A stretch of 44,919 bases of DNA from Muribaculaceae bacterium (GCA_017935045.1 JAGBIJ010000052.1:1-44919); one strand, 5' to 3'. Numbered from the stretch's first letter, positions 31,891 through 41,035 are shown. The notes: a model not told the origin generated them from the letters alone. A program made the numbers and translations.

Positions 31891-33574
31891 ATTTTTCTTC
31901 GGGGAACCGCCGCAGATATTCCTCCAGGCTCTGGCCCGACTGCAGCCCGAGGCGCGTGCGCAGCCTCATGCGGTTCTTTTTCACAGACTCCGGCTGGAGC
32001 ATTAGCATACGCGCTATCTGCTTGCTGCTCAATCCTAAGCGCAGATATGAAGCCAGCCTCACGTCTCCGTCCGTCAGGTCAGGATGGCTCTCGCGCAGCT
32101 GCCGGCTGAACGATGGATGCAGCTGTTCGAACAATACCTTAAAATTCTCCCACTCGTTTTTCCCGCTCTGGTGTACCCTTATGTTTTGCTTCAGTACCTC
32201 CGCCTCCTGCGCGCTGAGATTGCCGTCCTTGCGCAGTTTCGATATATCGTCCATAAGCGTAGTCAGCAGATTGTCTTTTTCAGTCATTACGAGCTGCGAA
32301 TAAGTAAGCTCCCTGCGGTTCTTCTCCAGCTCCATCTCGCATGTGGCTTTTATCATACGCTGGCGGTGGAGCCTGCGTGCCACTATCAGCGCTCCCGTCA
32401 GCGAGCCTGCTATTATCACAAGAATCAAGACATACAGATATAGGCGTTTCTGTTCCTCCCTGCTTTTGGTCAGGTATTCCCATTTCGCTATATGCGAACG
32501 CGCCTCCCTGTTGGATATCTCCATCCCGGCCTTATGGGCCGACAGCGAGTCTGCGTATGCACGCGCAGCCCTCAGGTAGATGCAGGCGCTGTCATACCGG
32601 CCTTGTTTTTCCAGCAGAGCGGCATACGTACGGTAATACAGTTCCGATGTGCCGGCTGCCGTATGTCCGGTCATGCGCCCGCGGCATATCCGGCAGTACC
32701 GCAACGCCGAGTCCGGGGCATTGTGACGCAAGTGCCAGTCCGCCATGTCGGCGATGTATGCGGTCTGACGTTGGTCTATGCCTTGCTTGAAGCGGTCTAC
32801 GATGCTTATAGCCTCCTGCAGATACTGCTTCTTGTCAGACCTGTCGTAAAGCGTCTCCAGCACGCTTGCCTTGAACGATGGGTCTTCCTCGGTCAGTTTG
32901 TTTCTCAATATTGACAGCATCATGGTGTCAGCCGTCGCCGAGTCCCCCAGCGCATAGCGTGTGGCCGCGATATTTGCCGAATTTTTCAGACGATACTCCT
33001 CAAGATTGTTCATTGTATAAATAGAGTCCGCCGTCTCATACAGCTTCAGCGCATTGCGGTAGTCGCTTAATATCATAAGCAGGTTGGCTATGTCTATATA
33101 CGTATGCGCCGACATGAACGCATCCTGGGTGTGCTCGTAAAAATCGGCACATTCACGCAGTGTCTTGTGGCGTATGGACAGCGGCTGAGCCGACAAGTGA
33201 GCGCCCAGATGCTTGATACGAGTGAACTCGTACGGACGGCGAGCCGAATCCGCGCATGTCCGCGCGCGTAAGATATATGTGCGCCCGTTGCCGGCTGTGT
33301 CTCCTGCTGTCGCGGCTCTCGCGCGCCAGAAATATACACGCGCCTCCATGGCCTTGCTTTGGGGATTGCGGGTCTGTATCGACTCCAGACGCGCTATATT
33401 GCGACGGATAGTATCGAGTGGATCGCGGCTGATGAAGTTCCATTCAAGAGCCTCGGTCACTCTGTCGAAATCATCGTCGGTCCGTTCCCATTTGAAGAAT
33501 TCATCGGTCTGCCGTTCAGAGCAGCCGGCAACCAGAAATGACAATAATAACAAGATATGCGCTATACGTTTCAT
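31889..33574 (-). CDS. TPR-transmembrane-HTH membrane-bound transcriptional regulator
   Basis: This 561-residue protein starts with a signal peptide and lipobox LVAGC (Cys18). Residues about 50-350 are helical TPR-like repeats (NPQSKAMEARVYFWRARA, ALRYCRICRGRM, YDSACIYLRAARAYADSL). A single membrane helix lies at about 378-400 (LYVLILVIIAGSLTGALIV), followed by a coiled coil (410-465) and a C-terminal LuxR-like helix-turn-helix at about 499-545 (LTDGDVRLASYLRLGLSSKQ, then MLQPESVKKNRMRLRTRLG). This layout places sensing in the periplasm and DNA binding in the cytoplasm. Such proteins are frequent one-component regulators in Bacteroidetes. It is transcribed divergently from the sorted-protein genes, its probable targets. 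A -7 element ends four bases before the ATG. Confidence 0.85.
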   Translation of the reverse strand: MKRIAHILLLLSFLVAGCSERQTDEFFKWERTDDDFDRVTEALEWNFISRDPLDTIRRNIARLESIQTRNPQSKAMEARVYFWRARAATAGDTAGNGRTYILRARTCADSARRPYEFTRIKHLGAHLSAQPLSIRHKTLRECADFYEHTQDAFMSAHTYIDIANLLMILSDYRNALKLYETADSIYTMNNLEEYRLKNSANIAATRYALGDSATADTMMLSILRNKLTEEDPSFKASVLETLYDRSDKKQYLQEAISIVDRFKQGIDQRQTAYIADMADWHLRHNAPDSALRYCRICRGRMTGHTAAGTSELYYRTYAALLEKQGRYDSACIYLRAARAYADSLSAHKAGMEISNREARSHIAKWEYLTKSREEQKRLYLYVLILVIIAGSLTGALIVARRLHRQRMIKATCEMELEKNRRELTYSQLVMTEKDNLLTTLMDDISKLRKDGNLSAQEAEVLKQNIRVHQSGKNEWENFKVLFEQLHPSFSRQLRESHPDLTDGDVRLASYLRLGLSSKQIARMLMLQPESVKKNRMRLRTRLGLQSGQSLEEYLRRFPEEK

Positions 33575-33578
33575 ATTG

Positions 33579-33586
33579 CAAAATTA
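33579..33586 (-). promoter_or_regulatory. -7 element (TAATTTTG) immediately before the regulator ATG
   Basis: TAATTTTG on the minus strand is followed by four bases and then ATG (33574). The geometry is identical to the helicase gene, implying a leaderless or nearly leaderless mRNA. No clear -33 TTTG. Confidence 0.5.
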
Positions 33587-33621
33587 ATGCTAATAATCCT
33601 ATTTTACGCCTTAAAACCCTT

Positions 33622-33664
33622 CTGTCCACCTGATGCGGGGGCATTGTCCCCCTGTTGTCCCCCT
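33622..33664. repeat. 11-bp-phased repeats in the divergent promoter region
   Basis: TTGTCCCCCT occurs exactly at 33644-33653 and 33655-33664 (11-bp period). A degenerate copy, CTGTCCACCT, lies at 33622-33631, 22 bp before the first. The repeats sit just upstream of the expected -33 region of the plus-strand promoter. GGGGG (33637-33641) could pair with the CCCCC of the first exact copy. They look like an operator for a DNA-binding protein contacting one helix face. Confidence 0.55.
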
Positions 33665-33694
33665 TGTCTATTAGAAATTCGGCTGACAATGCTC

Positions 33695-33702
33695 TAAATT
33701 TG
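33695..33702 (+). promoter_or_regulatory. -7 element (TAAATTTG) for the sorted-protein operon
   Basis: TAAATTTG matches TAnnTTTG. No TTTG occurs at -33, as expected of an activator-dependent promoter. The leader to the ATG at 33786 is about 80 nt. Confidence 0.5.
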
Positions 33703-33785
33703 TAGCCGTGAAGTTCGCCGGACTCCAAATTATGGAGGATAGCATACTTCAAATAAATATTTTCATTAACTAACCGATTTTTATT

Positions 33786-36700
33786 ATGAGAAAATTCAGA
33801 CTCATTTCCTTGTCCGTTCTCGCGGCGGCCGCTGCGATCCTGACTCCGGCTTTGTGTCGGGCGCAGGACGCTCCTGCTGCCGGGACGAAGGATGAGAGGA
33901 CAAGTTTTGTCAGTCAGGTGGCGCAAGGACGCATACCGGTGCCGGAGTCGCGCAGAATGTTCAGGCCGGCTGTTAATCCCATCGTCCGGCAGGCGCCTGC
34001 CGCAGACGCGCCCGAGCTGCACGATGTCATAGCCAAAATGGTCTATAACGAAAGCTGGGCCAATCCGCTTGTCAGCGGAGTAGGCATGTACCGTCTTTCC
34101 ACCGATCCGGCCAATCCCGAGGTCGAAGAGATAGTAGTAGATACAGAGATGGTGGGCTCCAACGGCGCAGCTCGAGCGGGTTCCGGCATGTATTTCATGA
34201 CGAAAGTCAACAATGGATCAGAGGATATAGTAGTTGAGCACCGTATGTTTAATATGAACAACTGGTCTCTTACAAGCAAGTGGGACGGAACAGTCGGCAC
34301 AATCGCTGTTTCCACGACTTTTAATCCGTACGACAACCTGATCTATGGCGTTTTCCTCAGCGACGACGGCTTCGGGCTTCAGTTCTGCCGTTACGATGCG
34401 TTTTCGCATAAGCGCATGGCGCTCGGCTCTTTGAGCGAGCCATACAGCGCTCTGGCCTTTGACCGGGACGGTATGCTGTACGGCATTAACTTCGACGGCA
34501 ATCTGGTGCAGATCAATCATCTGACCGGCAAGACCATAAAAGTGATTGGCGAAGCAAAACTTCCTTCGGAATATTTGACATCAGCGATTATTGACACTGA
34601 GGCAAGAAAGATGATTTACGCTCACGCGACAGTCGACGCACGCGCGTTATACTCTGTCGATCTGGCTACCGGCGTACCCGAAAAGATCTGCGACTACTCT
34701 GACATGGAGGAGTTTGTAGGAATGTACCTGGGGGAAGATAAATGCAATAATTTAGCTCCGGCAAAGCCATCTTTCGGCACTCCCAGTTTTAAGAATGGAG
34801 GCCTTGAGGGTACGGTTACACTGTATATGCCCAACAAAACCGTGGACGGGAAGCAACTTACAGGCGCTCTTGCATACACGTTGGAGTGTAACGGAGAGGC
34901 TATAGCCACAGGTGAATGCAATGCAGGCAAGTTTGTAAATCTGAACATCACGGTTGATTCTAAAGGTTATAAGGAGTTCAGGGCTTATTGCTCCAATGAT
35001 TACGGCCGGGGGCAATCCCAAGTGAGCAATACTTATGTGGGAACAGTGATACCTGCCGCGCCTAAGAATGTCAAGCTGCAGGCCGGCGAGACAGGATATA
35101 CGCTGACATGGGATCCTGTTACCACATGTGACGACGGCACTCCGATACCTTCGGTTCCTGTTTATTCAGTCATTCTCTATCCTTCGAATGAAAGACTGAC
35201 TCTGAGGGATTGCAATGACACATCGCTGTCGTTTACCCTCCAGAACACCCCTGCAGAAGCGATTTATTGCGGCGTGACGGCTGTCTTTCCTGGTAAAAAC
35301 ACTGAATCGGAAGAAGCGTTAAGTAACAAATATATGGCAGGGGTTCTTATACCTCCCGTGTATGAATACTTCAGTACTGCAGAAAATGCCGCTCGTTGGG
35401 AAACAATGGATGGCAACGGTATGACCGATGGATTTGTTTATAACGAATCATATCATCGTTTAGAGGCTGTCTGCCCTGAAGATATACCCGATGACCAATG
35501 GATTCTTTCTCCGGAAATGTTTCTGGAAGCCGGATTGAAATACTTGGTTACGGTAGATGCAATGGCTGGAGACCCGGAAGAAAAAATAGCATTATCAGCC
35601 GGTCAAGGCTCTATGGAGGAGCTTTGGAAATTCGACAACAAATTCTATAAAGCGACACCTGTGGACAACGCCCGGCATAGCGCATATCTGGAGGTGCCCG
35701 AAGATGGTAAATGGCGTCTCGCCATCCATACTTCAGGCGGTATGAATTCCGCTCAGACAGTCATCAGAAGCATACGTGTGGAGACCCCGCTCGCGCCGAC
35801 AGCTCCCGATGCGGCTGCAGATTTGACTATCAAGCCAGACGAACTCGGCGAACTCAAAGCGGAGATTTCTTTCAAGACTCCGGCCAGCGATGTCAGCGGC
35901 AATCCTTTGACGGATCTTACAAAAGCCGAACTCAGTCGTAACGGCAACACGATTCGCATCTGGGAGAATCCTGCCCCCGGCGAGACATTCACTTACACCG
36001 ATGACCAGATATATTCTGCCGGCACCTATACTTACTCAGTGATATGCGCAGGCGCAAGCGGTCAAGGCATTGAGACTTCAGCATCGGCTTTCATAGGTTA
36101 TCCGCAACCTGCAGCCCCCGAAAATGTGGAAATGGACATTGAGCCGATTACCGGCAAGATTACTCTCACATGGGATGAAGTGACTACCGACTTTGAAGGC
36201 AACCCCATCAATCCGAAAGCAGTGAAATACTTTGTTTTGAAAGGTAAAGGCGGCTCCGGCTATGACGACGATATTTTCATCGCATCCAATATAGAAGGCA
36301 CTTCCTACTCCTTTATGCCTGACGATACTGTTCAGAGTTATTACGGATTCTACGTAGGCTCGCATACCGGAGGCGGCGACTGCTTCATGCCTACTTCCAC
36401 TGAGGGCGCTTTCATAGGCCCGGCTTATACGCTGCCTTATACCGAATCGGTAGCGAATGCCCGCTTTAATCATGAGTGGATTATCCAGAAAGGCGAAGGT
36501 TCGCATGCTATATTCAGCCAGGTGCAGGATTCAGATGAAATCACGTCGCAGGACAACGACGGAGCCTGCTTGCGTTGCGGCCAGCAGGGCCCCAACGGAA
36601 AGGCTGCGCTGATTTCGGGCCGTATCCATTTCGATTGCAAGAATAAGCCGATACTTTCGTTCTGGTATTACGGCCAGCCCGGCTCAACGGCCACCGTAAG

Positions 36701-38306
36701 CGTCGCTCTTTCGGAGAACCGTGCCGAGCCTGTCGTCAAGCAGACCTATAACTTTGCCGATGGCGAAGGCTATAAGTGGAATCACGTAGTGCTGCCTCTC
36801 GATGAATACAAGGGCAAAGTAGCCCAGCTTTATTTCGATGTATCTTGCGGCAACACCCATTATGTATATCTCGACAATATCGCTCTGTACGACGGTTATG
36901 ACGACAACCTGTCGCTCACTATGCTGACGCTGCCCAATTCGCTTCAGCCCGGACAGGAGTCTATCGTGGAGACTGTAGTTCATAACTTCGGCATAAATGT
37001 TGCCAAGAACTGGAAGGTGCAGCTCTATCGCGGCGGCGAGGATATAGGCGCTATCGACGGCGTTGACCTGGAAGCCGGCGAGGCCAAGATGCTGAGATTC
37101 ACTGATAAGATTGACCGCTTATATGAAGGTAAAGTAGAGTACAGCGCTGTTATAGATTTCGATGACGACGAGTATGCTGACGATGACGAGAAGTCCGGCT
37201 CTATTGAATTTATTGACCTGCTTCTGCCTCTCGCTTCCGGTATTTCCGGCGTTAAGAACAGCGAGGGTGTGGCCCTCTCATGGGTAGCTCCTGAGATGAA
37301 GGCAGGCGTCAATGTGATGCGGCGAGACGGAGCAGAGCTGTACGAACCCTTCTCCATAGGTCTGGAGACTTCTCTTCTTGCGAAAGACTATGTAGGCGAT
37401 TGGACAATGCATGACGCTGACGGTTATCCTACCCGCAAACTCATCAACGAGCAGGATAAAGAGGTAGATTACATCAACGCTGGCGCCGAGATGGCCTTCA
37501 TAGTCTATGACCCGCTTTTGGCTCAGACTTATAGGGGATATAGCCACTTGTATCCCTACAGTGGCTCACGCTATTTCGCTTCGTTCCAGCCCCTATATAA
37601 GGAGGCTAACGACCTGATGATTTCGCCCGAACTTTCAGGCAATGCACAGACAATATCGTTCTACGCTTCGCGGCCATACTCTGGCGCTGAGGCCCTGGCG
37701 GTGTACAGTTCTGATACAGACCCGGATTTGAAGAGCTTATCGCTGGTAAAAGTGTTTAACACCATCGAAAAGGACTGGCGCCGCTATGATGTCGATCTTC
37801 CGGAAGGCGCTAAGTATTTTGCAATTAATTGCCGCTCACAGGAAGGCGTGATGGTTATGATTGACGACATCATTTATGAGGCCAAGGCCAGAGACGACGA
37901 GTTCAGCCACCTCAAGCTGCTCGGCTACAATCTGTACCGCGACGGCAAACGTGTTAATAAAGAGCTGCTGACTCAACCTGCCGCTACTGACAAGCCCGGT
38001 AACACCGGCAGCTTCCGCTACGCCGTGACAGCCGTCTACGATGCCGGCGAGTCCGCTCCCTGTGCCGAATACGTCTACACTCCGTCCGGTCTGGACGCTG
38101 CCGCCGCCGACAATGTATCCGTATTTACCCGGCGCGGCCATATCTATGTGACAGGCGCCGACGGCAAGCAGGTCATTGTAAGCTCTGCCGATGGCAAGCT
38201 CATCTGCAACACCAGGCATGCGGCCGCCTCGGTTGACGCTGAAGTGCCTGCGGGTGTATACGTGGTCAGCGTTGACGGTAAGGCTGTCAAGGTAATTGTC
38301 CGTTAA
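33786..38306 (+). CDS. Large secreted multidomain protein with Por-type C-terminal sorting tail
   Basis: This 1506-residue protein has a signal peptide (MRKFRLISLS... cleaved near CRAQ, residue 27). An N-terminal region of about 80-320 resembles a beta-propeller (IYGVFLSDDGFGLQFC, YSALAFDRDGMLYGINFDG). It is followed by alternating fibronectin-III-like modules (LTWDPVTTCDDGTPI; LTWDEVTTDFEGNPI) and choice-of-anchor-J/MAM-like jelly rolls (WILSPEMF; ISGRIHFDCKNKPILSFWYY; DLMISPELSG). The last 75 residues (HIYVTGADGKQVIVSSADGK, then PAGVYVVSVDGKAVKVIVR) look like a type A Por/type IX sorting domain. It is probably a surface adhesin or structural partner of the M6 protease encoded next. Full-length; no frameshift seen. 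Confidence 0.82.
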   Translation: MRKFRLISLSVLAAAAAILTPALCRAQDAPAAGTKDERTSFVSQVAQGRIPVPESRRMFRPAVNPIVRQAPAADAPELHDVIAKMVYNESWANPLVSGVGMYRLSTDPANPEVEEIVVDTEMVGSNGAARAGSGMYFMTKVNNGSEDIVVEHRMFNMNNWSLTSKWDGTVGTIAVSTTFNPYDNLIYGVFLSDDGFGLQFCRYDAFSHKRMALGSLSEPYSALAFDRDGMLYGINFDGNLVQINHLTGKTIKVIGEAKLPSEYLTSAIIDTEARKMIYAHATVDARALYSVDLATGVPEKICDYSDMEEFVGMYLGEDKCNNLAPAKPSFGTPSFKNGGLEGTVTLYMPNKTVDGKQLTGALAYTLECNGEAIATGECNAGKFVNLNITVDSKGYKEFRAYCSNDYGRGQSQVSNTYVGTVIPAAPKNVKLQAGETGYTLTWDPVTTCDDGTPIPSVPVYSVILYPSNERLTLRDCNDTSLSFTLQNTPAEAIYCGVTAVFPGKNTESEEALSNKYMAGVLIPPVYEYFSTAENAARWETMDGNGMTDGFVYNESYHRLEAVCPEDIPDDQWILSPEMFLEAGLKYLVTVDAMAGDPEEKIALSAGQGSMEELWKFDNKFYKATPVDNARHSAYLEVPEDGKWRLAIHTSGGMNSAQTVIRSIRVETPLAPTAPDAAADLTIKPDELGELKAEISFKTPASDVSGNPLTDLTKAELSRNGNTIRIWENPAPGETFTYTDDQIYSAGTYTYSVICAGASGQGIETSASAFIGYPQPAAPENVEMDIEPITGKITLTWDEVTTDFEGNPINPKAVKYFVLKGKGGSGYDDDIFIASNIEGTSYSFMPDDTVQSYYGFYVGSHTGGGDCFMPTSTEGAFIGPAYTLPYTESVANARFNHEWIIQKGEGSHAIFSQVQDSDEITSQDNDGACLRCGQQGPNGKAALISGRIHFDCKNKPILSFWYYGQPGSTATVSVALSENRAEPVVKQTYNFADGEGYKWNHVVLPLDEYKGKVAQLYFDVSCGNTHYVYLDNIALYDGYDDNLSLTMLTLPNSLQPGQESIVETVVHNFGINVAKNWKVQLYRGGEDIGAIDGVDLEAGEAKMLRFTDKIDRLYEGKVEYSAVIDFDDDEYADDDEKSGSIEFIDLLLPLASGISGVKNSEGVALSWVAPEMKAGVNVMRRDGAELYEPFSIGLETSLLAKDYVGDWTMHDADGYPTRKLINEQDKEVDYINAGAEMAFIVYDPLLAQTYRGYSHLYPYSGSRYFASFQPLYKEANDLMISPELSGNAQTISFYASRPYSGAEALAVYSSDTDPDLKSLSLVKVFNTIEKDWRRYDVDLPEGAKYFAINCRSQEGVMVMIDDIIYEAKARDDEFSHLKLLGYNLYRDGKRVNKELLTQPAATDKPGNTGSFRYAVTAVYDAGESAPCAEYVYTPSGLDAAAADNVSVFTRRGHIYVTGADGKQVIVSSADGKLICNTRHAAASVDAEVPAGVYVVSVDGKAVKVIVR

Positions 38307-38328
38307 TGCCTCAACTCTGATATTCCAG

Positions 38329-38358
38329 AGACGGAGGAGAATGAACCCTCCTCCGTCT
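38329..38358 (+). terminator. 11-bp hairpin between the two sorted-protein genes
   Basis: AGACGGAGGAG (38329-38339) pairs with CTCCTCCGTCT (38348-38358) around 8 nt, 22 bp after the stop. No U-tract follows, so it is likely a partial terminator or processing hairpin before the protease gene. Confidence 0.45.
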
Positions 38359-38386
38359 GCCAAAACATAGAAAAATCTGACCTGAT

Positions 38387-40837
38387 ATGAAAAAACGTTT
38401 ACTATCATTGTGCCTCGGGTTGCCCGTGGCGGCCTCGCTGCTCGGTATCCCGGCTATGCGGCGTCCGGTCACTGTTGTGCAGCCCGACGGCTCTCGACTT
38501 ACTGTCCTGCGCACAGGCGACGAGCGTTCGCATCTGGTTATGACCTCCGACTCCATGCTGCTTGCTTATGATGGGGGAGCCTGGTGTTATGCCGCTGTCA
38601 GTCCCGACGGCGCCATGAAGTCCACTGGAGTAGCCGCCGTCGACCCCGCCGTCCGTCCCATTTCGCATGCCTCCGTCGCCATGCGCTGCCCGGCTGATTT
38701 GCCGCGCCGCCGTGCCGCCATACGCCACGCTCCGGACAACGCGTTGCCCGGACTCGTGCTCGATTCCACTTACCCCGTGAAGGGGGATGTGAAGGCGCTT
38801 GTGATACTTGTGGAATACGATGATGTGAAATTCACTCTCGACAATCCCCGTGACTATTTTTACGAGCTGCTCAACGGCGATGACTTTACCCAATACGGGG
38901 GCGCCGGGTCAGCGCGCCGCTATTTCGAAGACGCTTCCACCGGACAGTTTCATCCCGTATTCGATGTGGCCGGCCCCGTAAAGCTGCCGGAAAACAGAGC
39001 ATATTACGGCACCAACAGCGCGCCGGGCGAAGGGGACAAATCGGCATACATGATGCTGGTGCATGCTGCTCCTCTGATAGACGATGATATCAATTTCGCT
39101 GATTACGACATGGATGGCGACGGTCTGGTGGACAACATATATATATTTTATGCAGGCCAAGGTGAAAACTCCTACGGCACATCGGACTGCGTCTGGCCAC
39201 ATGCCTGGGAACTCAAGGACCGCAATGCCGCATTCAAACTTGACGGAGTGACTATCAGCCGCTACGCCTGCTCCAACGAGTGGGCCGAAGACCGCCCCGA
39301 GGGCATAGGTACTTTCATACATGAATTCAGCCACGTCATGGGTCTGCCTGACCTCTACGATACATCGTGGGGTCTGCCTTGCACGCCTCACGACTGGGAC
39401 GTGATGGATCATGGGTCTTACAACAACGAGGGCCGCACGCCTCCCACATACTCCATCTTCGAGCGTGCGGCAATGGGCTGGCTTCAGCCGCAGATCGTGA
39501 CCGAGGCCGCCAACTGCTCGTTGCGTCCGATAGGGGAGAGCAACGCCGGGTATATGATTCCTACGGCGAGCGAAAACGAGTATTTCCTGATGGAAAACCG
39601 TCAGCAGTCGGGATGGGACACATATCTGCCCTCCCATGGCATGCTCATCTGGCATATAGACTATGAGCCTGGCGCCTGGCGCCTGAATGTGGTCAACAAC
39701 ACCGGTTCGCATCAGCGTGTGGAGATAGAGAAGGCCAACAACGACCGTGACGGTTATGACGATGATGTCCTGGCCGGCTGGGCATTTCCCGGCTCCGCGG
39801 GCAACACAGCTTTTTCATCGTCCACGCTGCCCTCCATGGATACATGGAAAGGGACGGACCTCGGATTGCCCCTTGACGACATCACGGAGCATCCGGACGG
39901 AACCATAACCTTTACAGTGGCCGGCGGCCGAGAACGCGTTCCAGCTCCGCAGACTCTGGAAGTTGTGAAAAACGATGCGTCCTCGTTCACACTCAGCTGG
40001 GGGGCTGTCCCCGAGGCTTCCGACTATCTGGTCTACGTGTCCTTGCTCTCAGACGGGGAGGACACTCTCGCTCAGGCCGACATGGGATCGGGCAAAGCTT
40101 TAGCGCTTCCCGACGGATGGAAGAGTACCTCGACAGCCAAATATTCCTCCGAGGGGAATTTCGGCAAAGCGAGTCCATCGCTTAAAATGGACACAGACGG
40201 CGACTATATAGACACGCCCGTTTTCGATTGCGGAGTGCGCCGCATACAGTTCTGGTACAAAGGACAGCAGACCGAAAACTCTTCTCTTGAGACGCTCGGA
40301 CTCTCAGATGGAGAATGGCTCTCCCTCGGAGTCACGGAGCTGGAGAAAGGAAAGGCCGGGATACAGATTCTGGAAGACATACCGCATGGTATCTCCTGTG
40401 TGCGCATATTGTTCCATCGCGGATCGGGATATGCCGCTCTCGACGATATTATTGTGGAGGCCGGCCCTGACGAGACTCCGCTCGACGGTTATGAGGGACG
40501 CTCTACCGGCGGCGCGCTTACCGCCGAGGTTGCGCTTTCTCCCTCTGCGGCTCCGGGCCGCTACCGTTGTCGCGTAAGCGCTGCTGACGGCCAGATCATA
40601 TCCCGCAAATCGGATGCCGTGACCGTAGATATGCGCCCGAATGGTGTAGACGGGCGGGTAATCCATCCTTTCCGTATTTGCGGACGTAAGATTGTCGCTG
40701 ATGGAGGAGTAAGGATTGATGTGTACGACGTGAGCGGGTGTCGTGTGGCATCCGGACTCGGTTCGGTCACGGTGCGTCAGCCGGGATTGTATATTGTCTG
40801 TGTGGATGAGAGCGTCGGAAAGGTAGTGTTTCATTGA
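38387..40837 (+). CDS. M6-family metalloprotease with Por-type C-terminal sorting tail
   Basis: This 816-residue secreted protease has a signal peptide (MKKRLLSLCLGLPVAASLLG) and a propeptide to about residue 125 (TVVQPDGSRLTVLRTGDER). The M6 catalytic domain has a calcium-type loop DYDMDGDGLVDN (239-250), the zinc motif HEFSHVMGLPDLYD (312-325; His312, Glu313, His316), and WDVMDHGSY (337-345) as the Met-turn. It resembles immune-inhibitor-A-like enzymes. After about residue 510 come fibronectin-III/jelly-roll modules, and the C-terminal segment (FRICGRKIVADGGVRIDVYD to YIVCVDESVGKVVFH) resembles a type A sorting domain. It probably cleaves extracellular host or dietary proteins. It shares the tail type and likely the transcript of the 1506-residue protein. 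Confidence 0.9.
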   Translation: MKKRLLSLCLGLPVAASLLGIPAMRRPVTVVQPDGSRLTVLRTGDERSHLVMTSDSMLLAYDGGAWCYAAVSPDGAMKSTGVAAVDPAVRPISHASVAMRCPADLPRRRAAIRHAPDNALPGLVLDSTYPVKGDVKALVILVEYDDVKFTLDNPRDYFYELLNGDDFTQYGGAGSARRYFEDASTGQFHPVFDVAGPVKLPENRAYYGTNSAPGEGDKSAYMMLVHAAPLIDDDINFADYDMDGDGLVDNIYIFYAGQGENSYGTSDCVWPHAWELKDRNAAFKLDGVTISRYACSNEWAEDRPEGIGTFIHEFSHVMGLPDLYDTSWGLPCTPHDWDVMDHGSYNNEGRTPPTYSIFERAAMGWLQPQIVTEAANCSLRPIGESNAGYMIPTASENEYFLMENRQQSGWDTYLPSHGMLIWHIDYEPGAWRLNVVNNTGSHQRVEIEKANNDRDGYDDDVLAGWAFPGSAGNTAFSSSTLPSMDTWKGTDLGLPLDDITEHPDGTITFTVAGGRERVPAPQTLEVVKNDASSFTLSWGAVPEASDYLVYVSLLSDGEDTLAQADMGSGKALALPDGWKSTSTAKYSSEGNFGKASPSLKMDTDGDYIDTPVFDCGVRRIQFWYKGQQTENSSLETLGLSDGEWLSLGVTELEKGKAGIQILEDIPHGISCVRILFHRGSGYAALDDIIVEAGPDETPLDGYEGRSTGGALTAEVALSPSAAPGRYRCRVSAADGQIISRKSDAVTVDMRPNGVDGRVIHPFRICGRKIVADGGVRIDVYDVSGCRVASGLGSVTVRQPGLYIVCVDESVGKVVFH

Positions 40838-40850
40838 AAATAGTTAGCGT

Positions 40851-40882
40851 AATGGCGGCCCGCCGGACTGCGGGCCGTCATT
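40851..40882 (+). terminator. Terminator of the M6 protease gene
   Basis: 13-bp stem: 40851-40863 pairs with 40870-40882, with one G-U pair and a CGGACT loop, 13 bp after the stop. The following sequence (TATTGATTTAAAG) is only partly U-rich. Confidence 0.7.
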
Positions 40883-40998
40883 TATTGATTTAAAGAGTCT
40901 TAAATAAAGTTAAATAAGATTCCGGCTTACTGCCGTAAGCGCCTGAAAATTAGTGATATATTATTGAGAAAATGCGCCGGATATTCTTATTTGACCGT

Positions 40999-41026
40999 AC
41001 GGGGGCGAAACTCCCCCGTTTTTTTT
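40999..41026 (+). terminator. Orphan intrinsic terminator upstream of glmS
   Basis: ACGGGGG (40999-41005) pairs with CCCCCGT (41013-41019), followed by an unbroken T run to 41026. It is 160 bp past the protease stop, which already has a hairpin, so it either ends an unannotated small RNA (a GCTTAC/GTAAGC hairpin lies at 40925-40940) or attenuates glmS. The 301-bp gap 40838-41138 holds these hairpins and the -7 element at 41028. Confidence 0.75.
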
Positions 41027-41027
41027 G

Positions 41028-41035
41028 TAATTTTG
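41028..41035 (+). promoter_or_regulatory. -7 element (TAATTTTG) for glmS
   Basis: TAATTTTG follows the orphan terminator after one base. No TTTG at -33. The leader would be about 100 nt before the ATG at 41139. Confidence 0.45.

Noticed and set aside
33644-33664. CRISPR-like repeats
   Set aside because: The units are 10 bp with an 11-bp period and no spacers; an operator fits better. No CRISPR array or cas gene is present in the window.
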